Below are positions 54,767 through 64,000 of a stretch of 64,000 nucleotides of DNA, piece after piece. The stretch lies in the NCBI RefSeq assembly GCF_030272615.1, contig NC_081408.1, positions 605,235,673-605,299,672 of the forward strand, written 5' to 3'. Each line of letters begins with the position of its first letter. Positions within the stretch are counted from its first letter, which is position 1. The notes beneath the pieces were generated by a model that saw nothing but the letters and a program-made list of their open reading frames with translations, did not search any database and was not told where the DNA came from. Both the position numbers and the translations under genes were made by a program. Source of the stretch: Cryptomeria japonica. Lineage: Eukaryota > Streptophyta > Pinopsida > Cupressales > Cupressaceae.

Positions 54767-56134
54767 CTAGTTCTCAACAGGAGGGGCAAAGACCCCTAAC
54801 TTGTCTCTCAAATAGATAAATGTATCTGTAGGCAAGGGCTTAGTGAAAATATCTACAATCTGATCCTTTGTAGATACATATTCCAATCTGACTTCCTCAT
54901 CACTAACCTTCTCCCTCAAGAAATGATACTTTATGGACACATGCTTTCTTTTAGAATGCAGCACTAGATTCTTTAAAATATTGATAGCACTTGAATTTTC
55001 ACACTATATAATAGTGGGCTCATCATATATAACTTTTATATCCTTCAACATTTGCTGCATCCAAACTACCCGAGTACAATTACTAGCAACAACAATGTAT
55101 TCAACTTCAATAGTAGATAAAGATACAACATCTTATTTCTTATTGGACCATGAAATCAACTTCTTTCCCAAAAAGAATGCTCCACCGGTAGTTCTCTTCT
55201 GGTCATCAACATCACTAGCCCAATCAACATTAGTATAGGCACATAGCAGGAAATCACGATTCTTCGAATACCACAAACCATAGTCAACAGTCCCCTTCAA
55301 ATATCTGAAGATCCTCTTCAAAGCAGTAACATGAGTCTCTTTAGGATCTGATCGAAATCTAGCACAAAGGCAAACAACATGCATAATATCTGGTCTAGTA
55401 TAATTTAAGTACAATAATCCACCTACCATAGATCTATACAAAGTTTGATTAACTTTACGAGATTCAACATTCTTAGATAACTTGCATCCAGACACCATAG
55501 GAGTTCCAACAGACTTAGAGTCAGCTAATCCAAATTTCTTCAATGGTTCTTTCACATACTTAGATGGAGAATGAAAATACCTTTACCAGTCTGAGTAATT
55601 TGCAATCCTAAGAAGAATTTCATCTCACTTATCATAGACATCTCAAATTCTTTTTGCATATCATCAGCAAACTTCATACTCAAATCATCATCACCACCAA
55701 AAATGATATCATCAACAAAGACTTCAATAATCAAAATGTCATCTTTGTCAATTTTGAAGTACAAATTATTATCAACAATACCTTTACAGAATCCCAACTT
55801 CAATAAAATACTTATCCAATCTAGCATACCAAGCTCTAGGGGCTTGCTTTAGTCCATACAAAGCTTTCTTCAATTTGCATACCATATCTCCTTCATCAAA
55901 TAGAGAAAATACATCCGGTTGCTCAATGTAAACTTCCTCTTCCAAATCACCATTCAAAAAGGCTGACTTGATATCCATTTGATATACCTTAAAATTCTTA
56001 TAAGCAGCATATGCAAGCAATAACCTAACAGCTTCAATTCTAGCTACAGGAGCAAAAGTTTCTTCATAGTCAATGTTTGCCTTACCAATAGGAACAATAA
56101 CTAGAGCTAAAGTCTCAACCCAAATATTGGTCAT
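54767..56134 (-). pseudogene. Ty1/copia pol (RT and RNase H), interrupted
   Basis: The minus strand shows RT from DYEETFAPVARIEAVRLL (about 56050), YQMDIKSAFLNGDLEEEVY, YGLKQAPRAWY and IEVFVDDIIFGG (catalytic VDD). It continues to RNase H: VDWASDVDDQKRTTGGAFF, LSTIEVEYIVV, KHVSIKYHFLRE, and ends TKPLPTDTF...PPVEN at 54767. At least two frameshifts (near 55800 and 55555) and in-frame stops near 55130 and 55000 inactivate it. Upstream of 56134 the sequence changes abruptly into the gypsy LTR, so the N-terminal half of pol, integrase and gag should lie beyond the nested insertions. Confidence 0.88.
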
Positions 56135-56140
56135 TCATTT

Positions 56141-57345
56141 TGTGTAGTTATTATCTCCATGACTGAAGTTCATTTACTTGTCAACCTAGGGATGTATTAC
56201 TTGAAATGGGGCTGCACTATATATGCACGAAGTTCTTGTGATAGCTATTATGCACTACTGCAACAACTAAATCTATTTGAAATAAACAAGCGAGAATCAT
56301 AACAATTGAATGTCTACAAGAAAGATTAGCATTAATAGAAGATTATAATTAAAGAATTGTTAACTAAGTTTAGAGCTAACAAACAAGAATTACTTTGTCT
56401 GCTTTGGCTGCAGGAACAGTCACAGGATCTAGTTCCAGTCGTTGTAGGAACAATCAATCGCTAGAACATCTACTGCAACAAAAGGAAAACTGAATCTAAC
56501 AAATGCATAGGAATACTCACCAAGTGGGCCCCCTTGGATGCGTGTATCCATACTTCAAAGATAATTCTATATACTTAGAATAACATCATTTTTATTCATT
56601 GTTTTCAAAGGTCGATACAACACATGAAATGAACGAAATGTTTTGAATTCTAAAAATGCTTTATAATTATGTTTCTAACCCCCTGTCTCTAACCTCTGAG
56701 AAGAGGTGCAGGCTTTTATTTATAAGAAAACTATAACAACTTCCTACCATCTAGGTCACGCCAATGAAATGAGGCGGAAAATATTTATGACTGCAAACAA
56801 AAGAAGTTAATCCACAGGAAACGTGAAACTCAGCTAAATCGCAACCAAGAATATAGCATGGTGGTGTTACAAGATTGATGTTTGTTGAAGACAAACATAA
56901 ATGAATCTGGCAGTGCCTTGCTATTTCTTTGCCGCTTCTTATGCACACTATCCTCTTTTCTGTTTTGAATATTTAATCACCCTTGAATATATCCAATTGC
57001 TTTTATGACGTGATGCAATAACTGCTTCTGCAACATTTCATTTATTCCTGCAATTAAAAAGATAAAACATACAAGCACACACACACACACACACACATAT
57101 ATATCTATTTTAATTAATCATAACACTTATACATTCACACATGATATTACTTATGATAATTTGTATGGCAACATGAATAATAGGTCAAAACAATACAAGA
57201 TTTAATGGGTTAAGTTATCATCTAGAATGCACATAATCAAACTTTAATACATCACATGACTCAAACACTATCCCAATATACAAATTAAAACATGACAAAA
57301 ACTTATCAATTATAGGAATAAAAGAGCTAATATCTCAGCTCATCA
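56141..57345 (-). mobile_element. 3' LTR of a minus-strand gypsy element
   Basis: On the minus strand the LTR starts TGATGAGCTGAG at 57345, right after the polypurine tract AAGTTGGGGGGCA (57346-57358). Positions 56975-57233 recur at 62205-62448, as expected for the two LTRs of one element. The left end is inferred from the point where copia pol stops (about 56135-56145) and is not precise. A TATATA core lies near 56218. Confidence 0.65.
57078..57110 (+). repeat. (AC)n microsatellite followed by (AT)n
   Basis: About 12 AC dinucleotides run into ATATATAT. The matching site in the other LTR copy (about 62302) has only a remnant (ACAACACATATATAT), so the repeat expanded after the LTRs diverged. 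Confidence 0.9.
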
Positions 57346-57690
57346 TGCCCCCCAACTTAATGTCTTGTTGATCCTCCAGCAAGAGGACAATTTCTTATTC
57401 GGGCATTGACTCGTAAATTGCCTATGGTTCCCTGTCTTGTTCCTCCCGAGGCAACCCAGTGACTTTAGCTATCCGTTGCTCTATGGCAATGACTCTTAAC
57501 CCTTTGACAAAGGCCTCTCCTTCGTTGTATGTGTGCATGAATTCATGGGCAATTTCTTCATTGAAGTCCGTCAATTTTAGAAAATAGTCAATCCACCCAT
57601 ACATACGGAAGTAATGTTCACACTAGACATTCTGCAACAAAATGTCATGAATTACTGGTTCATGATGGATAGGAGCTCCTCCCATGGCTA
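57340..57690 (-). pseudogene. Extra ORF after integrase in the minus-strand gypsy element
   Basis: The minus strand, running into the polypurine tract, reads MGGAPIHHEPVIHDILLQNV, a stop, YGWIDYFLKLTDFNEEIAHEF, GEAFVKGLRVIAIEQRIAKV, TGLPREEQ, then two further stops. The pattern (F...A.EF......G...V.GL...E..IA..TGLP) recalls N-terminal parts of plant-transposon proteins carried as a third gene by Athila/Tat-type elements. It also loosely resembles residues 75-125 of the LTR gene at 33766. It is truncated and has stops. Confidence 0.5.
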
Positions 57691-57699
57691 ACTCAGCTT

Positions 57700-58260
57700 T
57701 CAAAATAATTACCACAACAAAATGAAGGACTGAAATAACCTGCAGAACTAAAAATACATGTTTCGAAATACTTTAATTATTTTCAGTACCTTTCATCGAC
57801 TATGGTTGCAGGATGAACTACTCACTCATGCCACAAAATGTCTCATTCAAAAATGATGTTAGGCAAATTAAAACACATTACTGACAAGGACAAACAATTA
57901 CTCAACTTGGAAATCAGACCATAAAACACCCTCCCTCCCAACATAAGATGACATGTGCCCACACATGTGAAAAAGGATAGAGGGAAGGGTACACAGATTA
58001 TGCAAATCAAAATATGCAATAATCATAATGAAATAATAAAGCATAATTGAGAAAAATAAATAATATACATACCTGTAGTCGTACCAATTAATGTTGCATG
58101 AAACGATTAGTTATTAAAAATATGAAATGAGATGATGTGAAATGAATGATGTGACAGGTAGAGATATGAAATGGGATGATGTGTATGAGAAAATTATTAT
58201 CGAAGAATGATATTTCCATAAAGCATGGAAATAATTATTATGAAAGCACACATGAAGAAT
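57700..58260. other. Non-coding gap in the gypsy element
   Basis: Lies between the integrase end and the extra ORF (minus strand). AT-rich; nothing recognised. Confidence 0.5.
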
Positions 58261-59838
58261 TTAAGATTGAGGACCAAGAATGCTCCCTGCAGAAGCTGCA
58301 GGAACCATGTCCATAATGTCCTCTCTAGATGATGTAGGAATTATGACAAGAGAGTGTTTTTCAAATGTTGCAGGAACTTCTTTAGTTGCTGCAAGAACTG
58401 TTGTTTTCTCTTGGTTGGCAAATTGTTGCAGGAATTGTTCTTTGGTTGCAGGCTTATGATACAGGCGTAGTCGATGACCATTGACTAGAAGTTTGAAACT
58501 GAATGGGTCTATTGTGGTCAACCTAACTGCTTCGTTTGTAAAAAATTCATCTATTTCATATGAGCCCAACCATCTTGTCTACAACTTCCCCATAGTATCC
58601 TTATATCTGGAATCATATAGCAATGCCTAATCGCCAGATTTAAATTTTCTCTCCTTTATATACTTATCATGCCATTGAGTTTGTTGATGTTGAATAAGTT
58701 CTGTATGCTAGACAACCAACTTTCTCAGCTTATTCAAAGCATTCAACTGCATGATGTGGTCTTTTTGTGCTTCTGAGAGAGTCATATTCAACTACAAAGA
58801 CGTCCTAAGAGTTTTATGCTCAAACTCAATGGGCATCATTGTTGTTTTTCCATACACCATTTCAAAAGGTGTAAAACCAATTGGTATCTTCCATGTTGTT
58901 TTGTATGCCCAAATGGCTTCAGGAAGTTTATTTGACCAATCTTTCTTATGAAAAGCTATTGTCTTGGTAAGAATAGCTTCTAAATCCCTGTTTGTAACTT
59001 CCACTTGACCATTTGCTTGTGGATAGTATGGAGTAGACTTTTTGTGTCTGATATTATATTCATTAACCAATACTACAATTAATGTGGAAGTAAACTGTGG
59101 TCCTTGATCTGAAACAATCTCTCTTGGAACTCCATATCTGGTAAATATTTTCTCATAGAGGAATTCACCTACCTTATTATCTCTCGCATGTGTCATGGCT
59201 CGTGCTTCCACCCATTTTGTAACATAATCAGTGCATACTAGAATATAAGATTTCCCATTTGAAGGAGGATCAATTGGTCCAACAAAATCTAATCCCCATT
59301 TATCAAATGGTGCAACAAATATCTGGGGATATAATGGAATTTCATCAGATCTGGTAAGCCTACCCATTCCCTGGCATCTATCACAATTTATAGTATATTG
59401 TGTTGCATCCTTATACAAAGCTGGCCAATAATATCATGTGCCAAGGATTTTAAGTGTTGTTCTTTTAGCAGCAAAATATCCTCCACATGGCTCATCATGA
59501 CATGCATGAAGGATATCATATGCTTCATCTTCTTTGACATATCTTCTCATGACTTGGTTAGGTCCAGTATAAAATAAACAATCAGCAAACCATGAGAAAT
59601 TAAAGATTTTCTCAACTAGCAGTCTTCTTTCTTTAGGAGAAAAATGAGAAGGCATCTTATTAGCAACTAAATAATTTGCAATATTAGCATACCAGAGAGT
59701 GTGTACTTTTATCAGGAACAAATGTTCATCTGGGAAAGCATCATCTATGGTTGCGGGATCATCCTGGAATTGAAGCCTAGAAAGATAATCTACAACTACA
59801 TTGGATTTACCCAGTTTTATCAATAACTGTAATATCAA
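58261..59838 (-). pseudogene. Integrase of the minus-strand gypsy element
   Basis: On the minus strand from 59838: linker with KSNVVVDYLSRL, zinc-binding module (HACHDEPCGGYFAAKRT, a stop near 59434, then CDRCQ), and DDE core with KWGLDFVGPI, IVSDQGPQFTS and YYPQANGQVEVTNRD, so all three catalytic acids are present. FTPFEMVYGK follows, and a C-terminal tail to 58261 is interrupted by stops near 58790, 58690 and 58570. Integrase inserts the cDNA in the nuclear genome; this copy is dead. Confidence 0.88.
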
Positions 59839-61252
59839 ATTCCTACATCAATAGTAACCAACGAGCCAATCTTCTTGTAATTGAGGGTTTGTTCATATAT
59901 TTGATTGATGTATGATCATTTTGCACATATATCTAATATCCTGTGATATAATGCCTAAATTTTTTAAGTGCATATATGACTGCTAACATCTCCTTTTCGG
60001 TGACAGTATAATTAACCTCAGGTCCCTGCATGTTTTTGCTGATGAAATAAATTGCATTCTCCAAATTGTCAACCTTCTGCCCCAAAACTAGTCCTATGAC
60101 ATAATCAGATGCATCTGTATGAATATGAAAAGGTAATGACCAGTTTGGACCCTTGAGCACTGGTGCTTAAGTCAAGGCATGTTTGAGCTTCAAGAAAGCT
60201 TCATGGCATGAAAAGGTCCAATTAAACTCCATATCCTTGGTCAAAAGACAATATAAAGGTCTTGCAATTTTACTAAAATCCTTGATAAACCTTCTATAAT
60301 ATCCAGCATGACCAAGGAAACTTTTGACATCCTTTTTCTTTATAGGTGCAGGGAGGTTTTGAATGACTTCAATTTTGGCTGAGTCAACCTGTATTCCAGT
60401 TATAGAAATATGATGACCAAGAACTATGCCTTCATGCATCATCATAAAGCACTTTTTAGTGTTCAATGATAAATTATAGTCTTCACACAGCTGCAAAACT
60501 TTCTTCAAATTCTTCAATGCCTCTTCAAATTCTGAACCATAAGTGGTAAAATCATCCATATAGATCTCCATGTTGTCCTAGGAAATATCTGAAAATATGC
60601 TTATTACTGCTCTTTGAAAAGTAGCTGGAACATTACATAACCCAAAAGGAAAAACAAAATATGCATATGTCCCCCAAGGGCAAGTAAATGTAGTCTTTTC
60701 CTGATCCTCGGGAGCAATTTGAATCTGGTCGTAGCCACTGAATCCATCCAGGAATGAAAAGTACCGCTTCCCTGCCAAGGAATCTAATACCTGACCCACA
60801 AATGGTAATGGAAAATGATCCTTCCTAGTTGCTAAGTTCAAAGCTCTGTAGTCTACACATACCTTCCATTTACCTCCTTTCTTTGGAACTATAACTAGAG
60901 GCGAAACCCATTCACTATCCGATATAGGATAGATAAATCCATCATTTAATAATTTATGTAGTTCCTCTTTAACTATCTCCCTTAATGCGTGATTAATTCT
61001 TCTCTATGGTTCTCTAAGTGGTCTACAGTCCTCTTTGATATAAATAGGGTGGGTACAAACTATAGGATCAGTTCCATGCATGTCTTTGTAATCCCACGCA
61101 AAAGCGTATTGATGACATTTAAGCAGTTCAACCAATGTTATTCTTTGAGTCTCTGTGAGTTGATTGTTGATATTCAAATATTTATTTGGATCAACTTCCA
61201 CTTTGACAGTAAGATCAACCTGAGATGCCTCAGAAAGATGAGAAGTGCACAC
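59839..61252 (-). pseudogene. Reverse transcriptase and RNase H of the minus-strand gypsy element
   Basis: The minus strand shows the pre-RT segment (YAFAWDYKDMHG), KWKVCVDYRALN, FSFLDGFSGYDQIQIAPED, FPFGLCNVPATFQ, MEIYMDD (catalytic, about 60565), LGHHISITGIQVD and FLGHAGYYRRFI. RNase H follows, with FHIHTDASDYVIG and YTVTEKEMLAVIYALKKFRHY; the Asp and Glu residues are intact. Stops at about 61004, 60578, 60167 and 59933 break the frame. The YMDD box and the style of the domains suggest the Athila side of Ty3/gypsy (inference). Confidence 0.88.
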
Positions 61253-61320
61253 TTCCTATGGCAACAGGGTATGCAATATATCAATGGCTACAAGAAAATC
61301 CGATGCTGTAATATTTGATG

Positions 61321-62203
61321 TTAACTCCTGCAACTGCTACTCTTGTTAAACTGATTTGCCAGAATTTTAGAGAGGATTGAATCATCATCAATATATGCAT
61401 CAACTATAGCAAGCCAATGTCTCCCTAAAATAACCGGATATCCCCCCAATGTAGCTTTAGGAGACACGATCATAAAATCTACAGGATATTCCCAGGAGCC
61501 CAAAGTAATGACAACATCCTCAATCATACCATTAGGTCAAACCATGGAACTGTCAGCAAGCTGCAGGACTATAGGTGTAGGCCTAAGACTGGTTATGTCA
61601 AGTTTCTGCATAATATCTCTTGTCATTACATTGATGGCTACTCCCAAATCTATTAAAGAATTCTTTATCTGAGTGCCATTGATGACTTTTTTCACAATAG
61701 GACTACCAAGATTAGCATATTTAGGAATTGAAACCTTTCCCAACATAATATCAGCCAATTGACCCATTACATGCACTATTTGCAAATCCTTTTTCTTGTT
61801 GCCAAGTTTCTGTAAGCATGCCTCTTTAATTGCTTTAGCATAAATAGAGACATCCTTAATAGCTTGAAATAATGGAATTTAACACATATGTGTTTCAGCT
61901 GATCTATGATATCAAAATTTACTTCCTCTTCCTGTGAAATCTCTTTAGCTTGCAACCTCTAAGGAAATGGGGGTATTTGTTGATTTTGAGGTATTTGGGT
62001 TGTTGGGCTAGATATTTCCTTTTCCTTTTGTATCTCAGTTATAACTGGAGGGGACGGGTTAGGTAAAGTTGTCCCAGATCTAAGGTGAATATCACTTATA
62101 GAAAGAGAATAAGTTGGGTATTGATTAGGGTCAGCTGAATAAACTTGTTGTTGTTGTTGAGGCTTGCTATTAGGATTTGGCATGGGTTGAATGGGCAGTT
62201 GTG
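61321..62203 (-). pseudogene. gag tail and protease of the minus-strand gypsy element
   Basis: The minus strand from about 62203 starts abruptly in a Gln/Pro-rich gag linker (PNPNSKPQQQQQVYSA), then ISDIHLRSGTTLP, the LRSG motif typical between gag and PR in Athila-type elements. Protease: NSLIDLGVAINVM at about 61650 (D-L-G in place of D-[ST]-G, as in Athila), then GRHWLAIVDA. An in-frame stop lies at 61537-61539. The gag N-terminus, leader and primer site are missing because the sequence joins LTR DNA directly at about 62204. Confidence 0.75.
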
Positions 62204-62204
62204 A

Positions 62205-62448
62205 CCACCCTTGAATATATCCAATTGCTTTTATGACGTGATGCAATAACCGCTTCTGCAACATCTCATTTATTCCTGCAATTAAAAAGATAAAACATAC
62301 AACAACACATATATATCTATTTTAATTAATCATAACACTTATACATTCATATATGATATTACCTATGATAATCCATATGGCAACATGAATAATAGGTCAA
62401 AACAATATATGATTTAATGGGTTTAGTTATCATCTAGAATGCACATAG
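62205..62448 (-). mobile_element. Truncated 5' LTR piece of the minus-strand gypsy element
   Basis: Matches 56975-57233 (shared CCCTTGAATATATCCAATTG start and CATCTAGAATGCACATA end) in the same orientation. One edge abuts gag-linker coding sequence, so the rest of the LTR, the leader and the gag start have been deleted. The other edge is cut by the copia element at 62449. Confidence 0.75.
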
Positions 62449-63614
62449 TGTTGGCATTATGTGAACCGGTATGTGGACATGATGACATTGTATGTTGTCA
62501 TTGATTTCAATATGCTGAAGCGGAGAGAACCGGTATATGTGAGAACTGGTATAACACTGTGAACTGACATTTGTGCCAAAGTGAAGCGGTGTGTTTGTTT
62601 AAGGTGAACTGGCATGTGGTTATGGGAACCAACACATGGAAGCTTTGTATGACTACCGGTTGGTAGTCTCAACTTCAGGGTTTCCGATGACTTTGTGTGA
62701 TGAGTTAGCAGTGTAACGAAGAACAGATCATGTTGCCATGTCAACCTTATGCGCATGAAGGATCTTGCATGAAGGAGATTGTTCCTATCCACCTCGGGAA
62801 TGTGCGAAGTCTGTAAACGGTGATAACACGTGATGGGTTATCAGCCACCATCAAATCGGTGGAAAATGAACAATGGAAAACGTCTTGAGATTGGTTCAAG
62901 ACTGCTGCATTTAATACAATGTGCTCAACGGTTAGGATTGAACAGTTTGAATTGCTTAACCTAACAGGTTTAGGGTTTAGGGCTTATGCTACCGACCTAT
63001 CTGTTTCCTATAAGGTTGATGTTGTGTTTCTTTCTGAGGTTGTTGGCAAAAGTTGTGTGTGTGTATCCAAGAGAAGAGATACGTGATTCTTGCTAGACCA
63101 GAAGAGAGAAGAGATGCCTGCAGAGTGTAAGTGCAAAAGGTGAAGAGGAGCTAAAGCAGATCTGCATTGGCATTGAGTGCTGTTATCAGATCATTGTAAT
63201 ACCTGTTGATCTCTAACCACTTCAATAGTTGGAAAATCCCTTAATAGGGTAGCTTTAACCGGCTTACTATAAATCCTTTAACAGGGTGACTCAAAACCAT
63301 TGAGTTCTTGAAATCTTCTAACAAGGTAACCTCTAACAGGGTTTAACCCTTAACCGGGTATTCTAGCCATCCCTTAACCAGGTGATCCCTAACAGGATCG
63401 ACTCCTAACAAAACCTATTGTATTAGTCTTTAACTGGACAAGGCTCCTAACAGAGCGGACTTCTAAAGAGTTCAAAAACAACTTGTGGGTATTCATCCCC
63501 ACCGTGGTTTTTCCCAGTTGGGTTTCCACGTGAAAATTATGTGTGTCATATGTGATCTTTTTCATGTGATGCTATGTTGTTTTCAGTCAAGCGGTGAATC
63601 ATGTTAATCTAGCT

Positions 63615-63672
<58 letters not shown>

Positions 63673-63940
63673 TTGATGGTAGATTACCTGTTCACGCACT
63701 AGGGTGAAATGGAATGAAGTATTAGATTGTATGAAAAGATAAGTGTCAACCAGTTTATGATTGTTTCAGTTATTCTAGGTTTTGCTAGTTGTACTCTGTT
63801 TAAGACCGGTATTACTGTTTGTCTGCCTAAGCACAACGTCTGCTGACAAACCGGTTTAAGATTGTGTTTTTGTCTATACTGATTCACCCCCCCCCTTCTC
63901 AGTACCGGTTTGATACTATCCGTTCATCATTGCATTATCA
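62449..63940 (+). mobile_element. 5' LTR of a plus-strand copia element running off the window (1,492 bp)
   Basis: Starts TGTTGGCATTATGTG and ends GCATTATCA, followed by a tRNA-Met type primer site. It shares the start with the solo LTR at 45807, and carries the twin-hairpin motif (63485-63529) and a TACTGA/TCAGTA stem around a poly-C loop (63877-63904). CATAG at 62444-62448 is the expected left target duplication; the right copy is outside the window. It is inserted in the gypsy LTR at 62205-62448. Confidence 0.82.
63618..63670 (+). repeat. (TA)n microsatellite, about 26 units
   Basis: Uninterrupted TA dinucleotides inside the copia LTR, self-complementary and likely variable in length between individuals. 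Confidence 0.95.
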
Positions 63941-63942
63941 AT

Positions 63943-63954
63943 TGGTATTAGAGC
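63943..63954 (+). other. Primer binding site (initiator tRNA-Met type)
   Basis: TGGTATTAGAGC, 2 nt after the LTR end. The usual plant copia site is TGGTATCAGAGC, so one mismatch. The element's leader and gag begin after it; TAAGCTTAACCGCTTGAGG near the window end is presumably leader. Confidence 0.8.
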
Positions 63955-64000
63955 GTCCTCCAGGTCCTCTTTGTTATAAGCTTAACCGCTTGAGGTAAAG

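Noticed and set aside
57078-57110. AC/AT repeat as a regulatory element.
   Set aside because: An ordinary microsatellite expansion absent from the sister LTR copy.
62457-62792. Minus-strand 111-codon frame in the right-hand copia LTR.
   Set aside because: It lies inside the LTR, antisense to the element, without a domain.

Overview
This is nuclear DNA of a seed plant with a large, transposon-filled genome. A conifer or other gymnosperm is my best guess (inference): there is one plausible host gene in 64 kb, surrounded by Ty3/gypsy and Ty1/copia elements of very different ages, a LINE relic, solo LTRs, and decayed PPR and LRR gene fragments. I see no bacterial, organellar or RNA-gene content.

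Layout. 1-1823: 3' end of a decayed copia element with its LTR, followed by a three-copy 71-bp tandem repeat. 3863-6373: an intronless extensin gene (cell-wall hydroxyproline-rich glycoprotein) with about 47 Tyr-rich modules. 8300-11615: a 3.3-kb solo LTR of a gypsy family. 15166-38050: the centrepiece, a young 22,885-bp Ty3/gypsy element with a 5-bp target duplication (CAACC). Its two LTRs are each exactly 7,363 bp and about 99.6% identical (about 30 differences by eye). 39782-40870: another solo LTR. 41690-42500: a PPR pseudogene (minus). 45490-47180: an LRR-like remnant split by a copia solo LTR. 48066-50838: a LINE fragment joined to a copia pol fragment and LTR. 52431-52902: a 236-bp tandem duplication. 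53172-63940: a nest in which a minus-strand copia element is interrupted by a minus-strand gypsy element, which is itself interrupted by a plus-strand copia element running off the window.

The 22.9-kb element is the most unusual object. Each LTR carries (i) an array of twelve 33-nt imperfect palindromes spaced mostly 165-167 bp apart, (ii) a TATA box and then a 1,073-codon reading frame for a protein of unknown function, and (iii) a palindromic telo-box, a second TATA box and a poly(A) signal that would drive the genomic RNA. The internal region has a tRNA-Asn type primer binding site and one collinear gag-PR-RNaseH-RT-RNaseH-IN frame broken by three stop codons. An RNase H-like domain lies upstream of RT, and the usual RNase H after RT looks degenerate. 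A pair of tandem hairpins related by compensatory base-pair changes follows pol. The LTR frame is open in the 3' LTR and broken by one stop in the 5' LTR.

The related solo LTR at 8300-11615 has matching ends, telo-box and TATA box but no LTR gene, and carries a different short-motif array at about 85-bp spacing. This suggests that the gene-bearing block was gained within the family. All placements are from reading the sequence; no database search was possible.
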